From contig NZ_AP025245.1 of assembly GCF_021655615.1 (NCBI RefSeq), positions 1,302,001-1,366,000 of the forward strand: a stretch of DNA of 64,000 nt, given 5' to 3'. Below, piece by piece: positions 16,338 to 25,167 of this stretch; positions within the stretch are counted from its first letter, which is position 1; each line of letters opens with the position of its first letter. Origin of the DNA: Acidianus sp. HS-5. Its GTDB lineage: Archaea; Thermoproteota; Thermoprotei_A; Sulfolobales; Sulfolobaceae. Under the pieces are notes generated by a model. It made no database searches and was not told the DNA's origin. It worked only from the letters and a program-made list of their open reading frames with translations. The translations under genes and the position numbers were made by a program.

Positions 16338-17849
16338 TTACTCCGGTGGTATTTCCTTATAGTTTAAATCTATATTAATCCCTTTTTTCTCGTTGTACAC
16401 CTTTGCTGAGACGTAAATTATTATTCCTAGGGAGATTAAACTAAGGACGTAAGCAATGCCCGGCCAGAAAGGTGCTCCGTTTGATATTACTCCGAAGTAA
16501 GGATTAGTGAAAGCCTCGTAACCCATGAAAATCATGAATAACGCTGAGATAACAGACGATGCTAGCATTCCAGTGTTCTTCTTTTCAAGGCTGAATTTAA
16601 CTCCTGCAAAGGACACTAAGAATAGGTAAGCTATTGCAAGAGGAGTGTAAGAGTATAAAGCTTGTACTCCCTCGGGGCTTATTATAGGCACTGCTAAGAA
16701 GACGAGAGTTACTATAAAGTCGAGTAAGTGAGCATATACTGGCGAATTACTCTTATTTAACCTAGAGAACATTTCAGGGAATAATCTATCGAATGAGAAG
16801 GCAAAGACATATCTAGCGAAGACTACTACTCCGAAAGCCATTACGAAGAATTCCCAGCTGATTAAAGAGATCCCTATAAACCACTGTAATACTTGGTTCC
16901 CTGAGAGTGCCATTGCAACGCTCCAGAAGTTGTAAGTTGATGTAGGGAATAAACTGAAGTTAAAACCGTAGCCTCCTGCAACGCACAACAAGTAAAAGGG
17001 GACTGTTATTAATAATAGTGTAAGTAGGCTACCCAGCAAGATGTTGTATTTTATTCCTTTTTCAGTCTTTATTTCTGCAGATACTGCAGGCCCTGCGTAA
17101 AGCCATATGTAAGCAAATGACGCAAAGTAAGGTATCATGTAAAGAGTTGATGGCAAACTAAACGTAGGTCCGGTGTAAGCTGAAGGTTTTAAGTTAAAGT
17201 TCTGCAGGAAAGGCATAATCCTTGTGTGGAAATCTGGAATGTTCACTCCAACTACTATCATAGCCGTGATTGTTCCTGCTATTGCTAAAACCCCCAAAGC
17301 CGTAACTAGGGTGAACCCCCATTTAGGTTTTGCTATGTTTATCCCTATTATTATAGCGAAAGCTATTGCTGCCAGTGCGTAAATCAATATTTCCTGAGAT
17401 AACGTTACTGGACAGTAGGGATTAACGAATATTGTTCTCGCCAAGTTAAGTAACCCTCCTTCGTGATTTAAAGTTCCTATTACTTCAAGGACAGTATTTA
17501 TTGCCGCTACAGAGAAGAACGCCGACAACGCAAAGTAAGGAGGCATGTTAAACGCTAATGCTATACCCATTACAGACCCTATTTTCCCGCTCAGCTTCCT
17601 GCTCAGCCAAACGTAATCTCCCCCTGTTCTGTGGATTTCTACGATAAAGAACGTATAGAGGAAGACTAAAGGTAAAGTTATGAGGAAAGTAATTAAGGAT
17701 GCTACCCATAGTACTGCACCTTTTACTATATAAGGGGATATTCCGGTAAATATTGCCAGTCCTGCTCCCATGTTTGCAATATTGAGCATCATCGCATCTG
17801 CAAGGGAAGCGTTCTTAACTAATCCTGAGGAATTTCTTACGAATTGCAT
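16338..17849 (-). CDS. APC-superfamily amino acid permease
   Basis: The 503-residue protein has about 12 membrane segments. The first (LADAMMLNIANMGAGLAIFTGISPYIV) and the GGDYVWLSRKLSGKIGSVMG segment are typical of APC transporters that exchange or import amino acids. The region YAGPAVSAEIKTEKGIKYNILLGSLL corresponds to the conserved TM6-TM7 loop. The C-terminal tail ends NYKEIPPE. A paralog at 56499-58103 shares both this tail and an N-terminal SSGLV segment. The start at 17849 gives the short basic N-terminus MQFVRNSSGLVKN. Substrate specificity cannot be read. Confidence 0.88.
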   Translation of the reverse strand: MQFVRNSSGLVKNASLADAMMLNIANMGAGLAIFTGISPYIVKGAVLWVASLITFLITLPLVFLYTFFIVEIHRTGGDYVWLSRKLSGKIGSVMGIALAFNMPPYFALSAFFSVAAINTVLEVIGTLNHEGGLLNLARTIFVNPYCPVTLSQEILIYALAAIAFAIIIGINIAKPKWGFTLVTALGVLAIAGTITAMIVVGVNIPDFHTRIMPFLQNFNLKPSAYTGPTFSLPSTLYMIPYFASFAYIWLYAGPAVSAEIKTEKGIKYNILLGSLLTLLLITVPFYLLCVAGGYGFNFSLFPTSTYNFWSVAMALSGNQVLQWFIGISLISWEFFVMAFGVVVFARYVFAFSFDRLFPEMFSRLNKSNSPVYAHLLDFIVTLVFLAVPIISPEGVQALYSYTPLAIAYLFLVSFAGVKFSLEKKNTGMLASSVISALFMIFMGYEAFTNPYFGVISNGAPFWPGIAYVLSLISLGIIIYVSAKVYNEKKGINIDLNYKEIPPE

Positions 17850-17994
17850 GAGATAAAATTTTATAGATTATTTTTAAGATTATCCATCGAAAATGTGTTC
17901 GGAATACTCTTCGTATTAATAAGTTGCTATATCCGTAACGCGGTCTTTGTAACGTAAAGTTATAAAATAGGGTTCAAAGGGGATAGAAAACTTC

Positions 17995-18180
17995 ACTATT
18001 TACGGTAGACCCAAAATCTGGTTAGTCGGCTAATAACGACCTATGAGAGTTTAATGTGGTTGTATATAGTTGATTTTATAAAAATTTTTAGAAATTTCTA
18101 AACGATGCGTTAGATCTTTTATCCACAAGGTAAACTGAGGAATATTATCGCAATATTAGAAAATAATGAGAGGAAAATAA
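17995..18180 (+). repeat. Dispersed repeat copy C (transposase 3'-end relic)
   Basis: Within the 17850-18216 gap, about 170 bases match the reverse complement of 55020-55198. Shared blocks include TTTAATGTG, AAATTTTTAGAAATTTCTAA, GTTAGATCTTTTAT, CACAAG-TAAACT and ATATTAGAAAATAAT. Read forward, a broken frame yields LEISKRCVRSFI and, after a frame change, PQGKLRNIIAILENNERKIK before a stop: the look of a transposase C-terminus. GTAGACCCAAAATC at 18005-18018 resembles a terminal repeat. The rest of the gap holds no gene. Confidence 0.6.
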
Positions 18181-18216
18181 AGTAGTTAAAAATTATGCAA
18201 AAATACTACAGTCTCA

Positions 18217-18978
18217 TTGGAATCACTTGGATTCATAGAAAGTAATAAAATCCTCTCCTTAATAATTAGTGATATGAACTGTTCCACTGAAGAGATTAAG
18301 GAAATACGAGGATTCCAATTTTTTATTAACAGCTGTGATAAGGACGAGTTATATAAGAAAATAAGTGAAATAAAATCCCTCTCAGATTCTTCAGGTAAGA
18401 CTTACATTCTCAGGATAGCTGAGAGTAATTATTTCAGATTTGAACTACTTTTCATACCTAACGCTGTTACTCTATTATCTGTAGCAACTGCCAGAGGAAC
18501 AAATAATATTAACTTAAGGGACTTTGAAAGTCTCGACGATTTAATTTCCCTATCATGTTGTACCTCATCTAATGAACAGCTAAAGGAAGCTTCAAAGAAT
18601 TTCTTAACAGAAAGGAGTAATGAGGCTGAAATAGTCGACTTCTTTTCACGAAAAGAAGAAGTAGAAGTTAACCTGGACTGCAGTAATGTAACTTGGAAAG
18701 AGATAAAGTTCCCTGAAACAGTGGAAGGTAGATGGAACACTACAGAGTTAGCGACAGTAGGTAAGCTTAGCTTGAAGGCATTAGCTGGACAAGTAAAGTT
18801 TCTCACGATATCAACAGAAAGGCCTCAGAACTCCATAAAGTTTACGTCATTTGAAAGGCTCTCCTCACTCTGTTGTTTCCTTAATCTAGTTAAGAAAAAG
18901 ATTGACGAATGTCCTGCACTTATAGACGCAATTAAGCCCTTCCTGACCCAGGAAAGGAAGAGGAGAAGCAGAAAATAG
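18217..18978 (+). CDS. Protein of unknown function
   Basis: A 253-residue soluble protein with no recognised family. It starts with TTG at 18217; an ATG in frame at 18274 (residue 20) is an alternative. It has several cysteines, including a CC pair (DLISLSCCTSS and LSSLCCFLNL), and a basic tail (QERKRRSRK) that could bind nucleic acid. It lies directly after the transposon relic C, so it may be accessory DNA. There is no signal peptide or membrane segment. Confidence 0.5.
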   Translation: MESLGFIESNKILSLIISDMNCSTEEIKEIRGFQFFINSCDKDELYKKISEIKSLSDSSGKTYILRIAESNYFRFELLFIPNAVTLLSVATARGTNNINLRDFESLDDLISLSCCTSSNEQLKEASKNFLTERSNEAEIVDFFSRKEEVEVNLDCSNVTWKEIKFPETVEGRWNTTELATVGKLSLKALAGQVKFLTISTERPQNSIKFTSFERLSSLCCFLNLVKKKIDECPALIDAIKPFLTQERKRRSRK

Positions 18979-19045
18979 AACGAGAAGTAATTTCATATTA
19001 CGTCCATAGAGTAGAGAATAAAAATTTTCGCGTTATCCTTCTTTT

Positions 19046-20137
19046 ATGGAAGAATTAATTAAAAAGTTAATATCTTTTAAGACCTACGGCGGAAATCAGC
19101 TTTATGAATGTGCCTCATTCATTAAGGAATATTTAGAGAATCACGGATTTAAGGCAGAAATAAAAGAGTACGTTAAGGGCTATCCTATAGTACTGTCCTC
19201 GAGTGGAAAAGGGAAACCCCTAATGTTAAACGGACATTTTGACGTAGTTCCTCCAGGAGAAGGTTGGTCTTCAGATCCTTTTACTCCTAAAGCTATTGAA
19301 GATAAAATTTACGGTAGGGGATCTACAGACATGAAGGCAGGGCTGGCAGTACTCATGGAGACTTACGTAAGTATTGCGGACAAACTAAACTACTCACTCC
19401 TTTTTACAGCAGTTCCTGACGAAGAAACAGGTGGGAAAAATGGAAGCAAGTTCCTTGCAGAGGAATACTCCCCATTCTTTGTAATAATAGGTGAACCCAC
19501 AGGCTCTGAAAGAGTAAACATTGGTGAGAAAGGGCTTTTGCAGGTGAGGGTTAAGGAAAGAGGTAAGTCTGCTCATGGAAGCACGCCTTCTCTGGGAGAG
19601 AATGCAATACTTAAGCTTGTAGACGATATTACTGAATTAAGAAGGAGGATAGAGAAAACTGAAGTCGCGATACCTAAAGATGTAGAAGAGGCAGTAAATA
19701 ACGTTAAGGAAATTGATGAGAGAATTTATGGAGACGTGAAAAAGATAACTTTCAGTCCGGGAGTAATTAAAGGGGGAAGCCAGGTAAACGTAGTTCCTGA
19801 TTATGCTGAGGCGGAAATAGATATGAGGATCCCTCCCGGAGCGAGCGTTAAAGATATCATGAAGAGAATGGAAGGTATTGAAATTATTAACTCCTCTGAA
19901 CCTAACTATACTCCTTTACCTCCTTTCATCAAGCTGAAGCCCTTCATAACTCCTTACGCGACTGACGGTAGGTATTTTAGAATGAAGGGAATTCCTACAA
20001 TCGTCTACGGTCCAGGAGAGCTGAATAAGCTTCATTCTCCAGATGAGTTTGTGAAGATTGGAGACGTTAAAGCTTCTCTAGAAAAACTAAAGGAAATTCT
20101 GTTAAGCATTAATAATTCCGATTATTTTTATAAATGA
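19046..20137 (+). CDS. M20-family metallopeptidase (ArgE/DapE/carboxypeptidase-like)
   Basis: The 363-residue enzyme has the metal-site motifs of the M20 family: GHFDVVPPG (His and Asp ligands), YGRGSTDMKAGLAV (bridging Asp), PDEETGGKNG (general-base Glu and ligand Glu), IGEPTGSE and, near the C-terminus, LNKLHSPDEFV (last His ligand). The dimerisation domain is in the middle (KGLLQVRVKERGKSAHGSTPSLGENAI). It probably hydrolyses a peptide or N-acyl amino acid in the cytoplasm. The stop overlaps the start of the next gene, an amino acid permease (ATGA), so uptake and hydrolysis are likely linked. It is not specific enough to name lysK or argE. Confidence 0.87.
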   Translation: MEELIKKLISFKTYGGNQLYECASFIKEYLENHGFKAEIKEYVKGYPIVLSSSGKGKPLMLNGHFDVVPPGEGWSSDPFTPKAIEDKIYGRGSTDMKAGLAVLMETYVSIADKLNYSLLFTAVPDEETGGKNGSKFLAEEYSPFFVIIGEPTGSERVNIGEKGLLQVRVKERGKSAHGSTPSLGENAILKLVDDITELRRRIEKTEVAIPKDVEEAVNNVKEIDERIYGDVKKITFSPGVIKGGSQVNVVPDYAEAEIDMRIPPGASVKDIMKRMEGIEIINSSEPNYTPLPPFIKLKPFITPYATDGRYFRMKGIPTIVYGPGELNKLHSPDEFVKIGDVKASLEKLKEILLSINNSDYFYK

Positions 20138-22002
20138 ACGCTTTAATACCTCTAGCTACTCTTTACACTGTGACTGAATTAAAAGCCTCAGACTTGGGCA
20201 TAAATTCAGACAAGAAATTAAAGAAGGAATTAAGCAAGTGGCAATTACTATTTATGTCGTTCGGAAGTATAATAGGTTCGGGCTGGTTACTTTCTCCTTT
20301 ATATACTGCAAGCGCTGTAGGTGGTTATTCTCTCCTTGACTGGATAATAGGTGGTATTCTAGTTCTTTTTATAGCATTACCTTATGCTGAACTCGGTTCA
20401 TCAATACCTAAAAGCGGTTCATTAGTCAGATATCCTCATTACTCTCACGGAGGATTTGCAGGGTTTATTTCGTCTTGGGTTTACTTAATTCCGGTGATAT
20501 CTTCTCCTGCTATAGAAGCTTCAGCAAGTGTAGGTTACTTAAGCTCTGTTTTTCACGGGCTCTCATACTGCGGGCAATTAACTTACCTGGGAGTAGCGGT
20601 TGCCGTTGCGCTTATAGTTTTTTACTTTTTCCTTAATTACTTCGGGATAAAACTGCTTGGTAGAATTACAGAAGGTATAGGGTGGTGGAAGTTAATAATA
20701 CCCTTCGCCACTGCATTGTTCCTGCTAGTTTTTTACTTTCATCCATCAAATTTCAGCTTGTCATTTTCTTCATACGAAGGTTACACGGGATTTAACGCTA
20801 TACTTTACTCGATACCTGTAACTGGAATAATATATTCTTACGGAGGATTTCGACAAGCGGTAGAATATGCAGGAGAAACTAAAAACCCTAAGAACGTCCC
20901 TTTTGCATTAATAGGAGCGCTTCTCATATCTTTAGGTTTATATTTACTCCTAGAAATAGCATTCGTGGGTGCAGTAAACTGGTCTTATGTATCAACTACT
21001 CCAGGGAATTGGACTGCGCTTTCGTCTTCGGTTTACTCTCAAGGTCCATTCTATGAACAGATAAAGTCTATTCCAGCATCGGGATTAATTTACTTAGTTC
21101 TCTTATCCTTGTCCGTAATTCTTCTCTTAGATTCGATAATATCCCCTAGCGGTAGCGGTTGGATTTACGTAGGTACTTCTGCAAGAGCTGTTTACGGTAT
21201 TTCCGCAGACGGATATTTTCCTTCAATACTACTGAAAGTAGACAAGAGGGGAATTCCCATATTCTCCTTAATCCTTTCAGTAATAGTTGGCTCACTATTT
21301 TTACTTCCTTTTCCTTCATGGATAGCCTTAATAGGATTCCTTTCTGCAATAGGAGTTTTCAATTACATAACTGCTGGAATAGTTCTCCAATCGCTTAGAA
21401 AAACCGGAGGAGAAATTAAAAGATTTTATAAGCTACCCTATGCTGAAGTTTTGGCTCCTCTAGCTACAGTTTCAGCAGGGTTAATAATTTATTGGTCGGG
21501 CTTCGCTTACGATTTCTACTTAGTAGTAGCTGCACTCTTAGGTTTGCCAATATTCTTTTCATACTACGCTAATAAATTCCTTAACTTACCCAAGTTAATA
21601 GCAATAATTGCTGCAATGTTTAACACTATTCTGGTGTTAGTTCCATCAATTCTATTTTATGAGAATACGAACTCCTTAAGTTCTCCAAATAACTTATGGT
21701 TCTTCGTAAGCCTTTCAGCATTTGCAGTAACAGTACTGTTTGACGTCTTAGTTTCGATGAAGTTTTTAGATTTAACCGCAAGGAAAGAGATCCTAGCGGG
21801 GCTCTGGATTTTCATGTATATCTTAGGACTTTATGTTATATCTTACTTTGGCGGTTTCGGATTATGTATATTAATTCCATTCCCATGGGACACAATAGTA
21901 GCAATATTACTGGGGCTTTCGATACATTACCTCGCTGTAAAGAGTAGCATAAGGACAAAGGCTTTAGATGAGATAGTCAAATCTATAAAAGAGGCTACAT
22001 AG
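20134..22002 (+). CDS. APC-superfamily amino acid transporter
   Basis: This 622-residue membrane protein carries the APC TM1 motif SFGSIIGSGWLLSPLYTAS, the TM2 pattern VLFIALPYAELGSSIPKSGSLVRYPHYSHGG, and YGGFRQAVEYAGETKNPKNVPFALIG in the TM6-TM7 region. About 14 segments are predicted, more than the usual 12, because of an extra hydrophobic C-terminal part. It overlaps the M20 peptidase by four bases and is probably translated with it. Likely substrate: an amino acid, N-acyl amino acid or short peptide derivative. Confidence 0.88.
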   Translation: MNALIPLATLYTVTELKASDLGINSDKKLKKELSKWQLLFMSFGSIIGSGWLLSPLYTASAVGGYSLLDWIIGGILVLFIALPYAELGSSIPKSGSLVRYPHYSHGGFAGFISSWVYLIPVISSPAIEASASVGYLSSVFHGLSYCGQLTYLGVAVAVALIVFYFFLNYFGIKLLGRITEGIGWWKLIIPFATALFLLVFYFHPSNFSLSFSSYEGYTGFNAILYSIPVTGIIYSYGGFRQAVEYAGETKNPKNVPFALIGALLISLGLYLLLEIAFVGAVNWSYVSTTPGNWTALSSSVYSQGPFYEQIKSIPASGLIYLVLLSLSVILLLDSIISPSGSGWIYVGTSARAVYGISADGYFPSILLKVDKRGIPIFSLILSVIVGSLFLLPFPSWIALIGFLSAIGVFNYITAGIVLQSLRKTGGEIKRFYKLPYAEVLAPLATVSAGLIIYWSGFAYDFYLVVAALLGLPIFFSYYANKFLNLPKLIAIIAAMFNTILVLVPSILFYENTNSLSSPNNLWFFVSLSAFAVTVLFDVLVSMKFLDLTARKEILAGLWIFMYILGLYVISYFGGFGLCILIPFPWDTIVAILLGLSIHYLAVKSSIRTKALDEIVKSIKEAT

Positions 22003-22039
22003 TAAAACATACAATATATTCCATATTTAATGATGAATC

Positions 22040-22402
22040 ATGGATAAAATGATAGCGCTTATTATAGTAGCTGTAATAATAGTCGTCGGAATAGTAGTAA
22101 GTGCATATTTTATAACTCATTCTTCATCTCCTTTCACTACGTCGATCAGCTCTACCTGTAGTTCCAGTTTTACTACTCCAAAAGTTATACAAGCAGGAAA
22201 TTCGGTAATATGTAAATCTTGCATAAAAGTAGCGCTAGGTGATTGTGGCGGATTTCTAACTGTAGTTGGAGTAGAATTTAATCAGTGTAGTGTACCTGCT
22301 TCTGTAACGTTAACATCGGGAACAAACCACGTTACATTGCCTAAACCCTCTGATCTGACTCCTATCTCAGGACAGACTTATGAGTTAACGCGTCTTAAGT
22401 AA
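22040..22402 (+). CDS. Small membrane-anchored exported protein, Cys-containing
   Basis: The 120-residue protein begins with an uncleaved-looking hydrophobic helix (MDKMIALIIVAVIIVVGIVVSAYF) and then a Ser/Thr-rich exported part with five cysteines (TCSSSF, ICKSCIK, GDCGGF, NQCSV). The second half (VTLTSGTNHVTLPKPSDLTPISGQTYEL) looks like a small beta domain. It may be a pilin-like or cell-surface protein, but the residue before the hydrophobic stretch is Met rather than Gly/Ala, so class III processing is doubtful. It lies just after the APC gene on the same strand and may be cotranscribed. Confidence 0.6.
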   Translation: MDKMIALIIVAVIIVVGIVVSAYFITHSSSPFTTSISSTCSSSFTTPKVIQAGNSVICKSCIKVALGDCGGFLTVVGVEFNQCSVPASVTLTSGTNHVTLPKPSDLTPISGQTYELTRLK

Positions 22403-22475
22403 TTGCGAAACAGTAACAATAACTGCTTCATAAATCATGAAAAATTCCTTTTATTATTCATAGGTAAGATTATTT

Positions 22476-23240
22476 TTATTCAAAATATGATGATGGAAGC
22501 CTAAGTAAATTCCACTCTGGTTTCGAATACTTCTTTTCATAAAGTTCCTCGGCTAGCTTAATTTCCTCGGTAGTAGGTAAATCAAAGTAAGGCTTTTCTC
22601 CTAGAAGAGAAGCATACTCCTTTATTATTGCATCTATTATCTCCGTAGTGTCTATCTTCCTCCCGAGGGCGTCAACAAGGTTAGTAACGCGGTACTTTAC
22701 TTCTGATACGCCCTTGTCAGAAAGCTTAGCTTTAGAAACTTTAAGCACCTTACCCATTAGCTCAAGGTTAGTGTTTATAAGCAATGTACCGTGGAGTAAG
22801 TAATATTGATCGTAAAGAGTTGCTGAAGTTCCAGATACTTTCCTATCATTTACGACGACGTCATTTATGTTTTCAACTTTGACGTCAGCAAAATTCTTTA
22901 ACGCATTAACAAAACCGCGTAAAAGGACGTCATATAAATAATTAACTCCTCCATCTTTGGGTCCTTTAGCTGCTATAGTCCATATTAAACAGTCCATGTC
23001 TTGATAAACGGCACCTCCTCCAGTAAACCTCCTTACAACGTCAATCTTGTATTTCCTTACAACGTCAAAGTTTAGCTCTTCTTCAGCAAGCTGGAAATAA
23101 CCAACTATTGCTACATTCTTGTGCCTCCAAAACCTTAAAGTGTTATCTACCTTCCCTCCCTTTAAGTTCCTCCATAGGCTCTCTTCGAAAGCTAAGCTGA
23201 AGTATGGGTTCTCATCATTTTCGTAAAAGAGAACTCTCAT
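22476..23240 (-). CDS. lplA: Lipoate-protein ligase A, catalytic subunit
   Basis: The 254-residue protein is the large part of the archaeal two-piece lipoate ligase. It has RRFTGGGAVYQD (lipoyl-AMP binding loop), the lysine motif DRKVSGTSATLY and HGTLLINTNLE. Bacterial LplA carries an extra C-terminal domain; here that domain is a separate gene just upstream, as in Thermoplasma. Together they activate lipoate with ATP and attach it to lysines of 2-oxoacid dehydrogenase E2 subunits or glycine cleavage H protein. It overlaps lplB by four bases, which makes a coupled operon. Confidence 0.92.
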   Translation of the reverse strand: MRVLFYENDENPYFSLAFEESLWRNLKGGKVDNTLRFWRHKNVAIVGYFQLAEEELNFDVVRKYKIDVVRRFTGGGAVYQDMDCLIWTIAAKGPKDGGVNYLYDVLLRGFVNALKNFADVKVENINDVVVNDRKVSGTSATLYDQYYLLHGTLLINTNLELMGKVLKVSKAKLSDKGVSEVKYRVTNLVDALGRKIDTTEIIDAIIKEYASLLGEKPYFDLPTTEEIKLAEELYEKKYSKPEWNLLRLPSSYFE

Positions 23241-23521
23241 AGTCCTACCTCCTTTAATGCTCCTAGTATTGAGTTTTTAAAATCGTCCACTGTACAACCG
23301 AAAAGCATTACTCCAGACAAAGATTCTTCAAGAATTTTAGGAATTTTATGGGCGTCGCTAGGTGTTAGTCCTTGCAATCTTTTTTCGAGGTCGAAAATTG
23401 CATCTTCAGGGAAAACCATGAAGTCTCCAGTTATTTTTATATCCAAAGTATCTCCATAATACTTTACCGTAGTTCTTATTATTCCCTTCTTTGCCTTCAG
23501 TTCGTAAATTCCGATCTTCAT
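23237..23521 (-). CDS. lplB: Lipoate-protein ligase accessory subunit
   Basis: The 94-residue protein matches the separate C-terminal subunit of archaeal lipoate ligases: KIGIYELKAKKGIIRTTVKYYGDTLDIKITGDFMVFPEDAIFDLEKRLQG, then CTVDDFKNSILGALKEVGL. In Thermoplasma this subunit is needed for lipoyl-AMP formation. It is the first gene of the operon, with its stop codon overlapping the lplA start. Position, size and overlap support the assignment more than any single motif. The 325-base AT-rich gap upstream (23522-23846) holds no gene and no clear structure. Confidence 0.85.
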   Translation of the reverse strand: MKIGIYELKAKKGIIRTTVKYYGDTLDIKITGDFMVFPEDAIFDLEKRLQGLTPSDAHKIPKILEESLSGVMLFGCTVDDFKNSILGALKEVGL

Positions 23522-23846
23522 TACTTCTATTTTTATTTCTAGTTTAAAAGCTCTCTTTTCGCATACTCGGAAAATGGCATTTTTAAAGAAAATAGAACAT
23601 AATATAATTGCTATAATCCATCTAAGCCTTTTACTTTAAAAAATGAAAAACATAATTAATGAATTATTTTATTATAGTAGTCCAAAGTCCCTATACAGTT
23701 TAATAGTAAATAAAAACAAAGATTTATATTGAGTTTAGCACTTCAGTTTTCCGATAGTGTGGGCAGTTTAAAAGAGGTCTTATCCAAATTGATTATATTA
23801 AAAACTTTATTTTATGAATAATAAAAATGTTTAATTATATGGAGCA
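23522..23846. other. Gene-free AT-rich interval
   Basis: It lies upstream of lplB and downstream of the secreted coiled-coil gene, both on the minus strand. No frame, hairpin or repeat stands out; one end must contain the lplB promoter and the other the terminator of the gene at 23847. Confidence 0.35.
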
Positions 23847-24920
23847 TCACATTGTGTAGAAACATATTGAATATATTTCTGGTAACCCGTTAGCCTGTAT
23901 CTTTGCATGTTCCATGATTTTCACCTCTCCACAGAATGTGTTATTCCCTATAGCTATTTCTGCATGGGCATATATAATTCCTGATAGGCTATTACCAACA
24001 GCAGTAAAGTTATAGTATTGCACTTCTAAATTGAAAGCGGTTACATTCTTTAATTCATTTTCGAAATTAGGTACTGAATAGTTTCCTGCTATCGGTAGTT
24101 TAGAGCAGACTAATATATAGCTCGGGAATTCTCCTATTCCTAACTCAGATATTACTGGAGTATCCTTAGAGCACATAGCGTGGGGATAAGTAATTCCATC
24201 TAGTGCCATCTGGTACTGTATACTATTTAAGTAATTATAGACATCTATGTTGCTTATTTTCCATGTAAACATTGATGAATCACTTAATGTGACGTGATAT
24301 AAGACGTAAATAAACGTGGTTCCTCCAGTGGTGTTAACATTACAATATTTTACTAATGCTGATATCATGATAGCATTTGGAGACATGTTATATACTGCTC
24401 CACAGCATAGGAAAGCCCTGACTATCGGGTAAGCAAATATTTGTGAGAACATTTTACCTACATTAGTGGATCCAGTAAAACTACCGTTAAGTTTACCTAC
24501 TGAAATGAAGCCGTTAATATTTGGACAGAACATACTCGCAATTCCCTTAGCATTGGATGAGGCTAAATATTCCAACGTTTGATACGCCGTAGCATAACCA
24601 GCCTCCATATTTAATTCGGATAATAATAGTGATTTATTGCCATAGAACGATTTATTTAGCCCCTCATAATATGACTCTAGTTTACTAAAATAACTCACTA
24701 GCGCAGCATAATTACTGGATAGGGTAGTATAATTACTTTTGATATCATTATAGGAATTCACTACGCCACTAACTTCACTTTTTAGTGAATTATACTTGCT
24801 TGCGATTGAGTTGTAGCTAGAACTCAGTGTTGATATTTCTGAATTTAAATATACTCCCACTGCAGCTACGACTATTAATATAATTATAAATAATATCATT
24901 CCTATCTGGGTTGGTTTCAT
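23847..24920 (-). CDS. Membrane-anchored extracellular coiled-coil protein, Cys-rich
   Basis: The 357-residue protein has an N-terminal membrane segment (IGMILFIIILIVVAAVGVYL) followed by a heptad-like coiled coil (residues about 30-95, with repeated SxYNSI/SKYNSL/SNYTTL units), then a globular domain with about a dozen cysteines (SMFCPN, FLCCGAVYN, VKYCNV, AMCSKD, LVCSKL) and many sequons. It is likely exported and held at the membrane by its N-terminus. It is divergent from the peptide ABC transporter operon with a shared intergenic region of about 250 bases, so it may be co-regulated. No known family. Confidence 0.6.
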   Translation of the reverse strand: MKPTQIGMILFIIILIVVAAVGVYLNSEISTLSSSYNSIASKYNSLKSEVSGVVNSYNDIKSNYTTLSSNYAALVSYFSKLESYYEGLNKSFYGNKSLLLSELNMEAGYATAYQTLEYLASSNAKGIASMFCPNINGFISVGKLNGSFTGSTNVGKMFSQIFAYPIVRAFLCCGAVYNMSPNAIMISALVKYCNVNTTGGTTFIYVLYHVTLSDSSMFTWKISNIDVYNYLNSIQYQMALDGITYPHAMCSKDTPVISELGIGEFPSYILVCSKLPIAGNYSVPNFENELKNVTAFNLEVQYYNFTAVGNSLSGIIYAHAEIAIGNNTFCGEVKIMEHAKIQANGLPEIYSICFYTM

Positions 24921-25104
24921 ATTTATATCCTCAATAGAATGAATCCTTATTAGAATATAAATTTTTATGAGATCTCATAGACAAATAATGATGTATTAAA
25001 GTAAGAACTCTAAAGGGCTTAATTATTTTTAATTTTTAAAATTCACTGGTATTCTCATTTATGGAACACGTGGGTCATTTACTGTAACAAAAGTTTATGT
25101 TTTA

Positions 25105-25116
25105 GTTATATATAAA
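25105..25116 (+). promoter_or_regulatory. TATA box of the peptide ABC operon
   Basis: TTATATATAAAG at about 25105-25116 places transcription start near 25135. That excludes the upstream TTG at 25126 as a translated start and favours the ATG at 25168, giving a leader of about 30 bases. Confidence 0.5.
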
Positions 25117-25167
25117 GTTGAGAATTTGGGAAAGGTTTTTAAGCAAATATTACATCAAAAACATGAT

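Noticed and set aside
18429..18806. 125-codon open frame antisense to the unknown gene at 18217
   Set aside because: The plus-strand frame is longer, and the antisense frame has no signal, motif or promoter.
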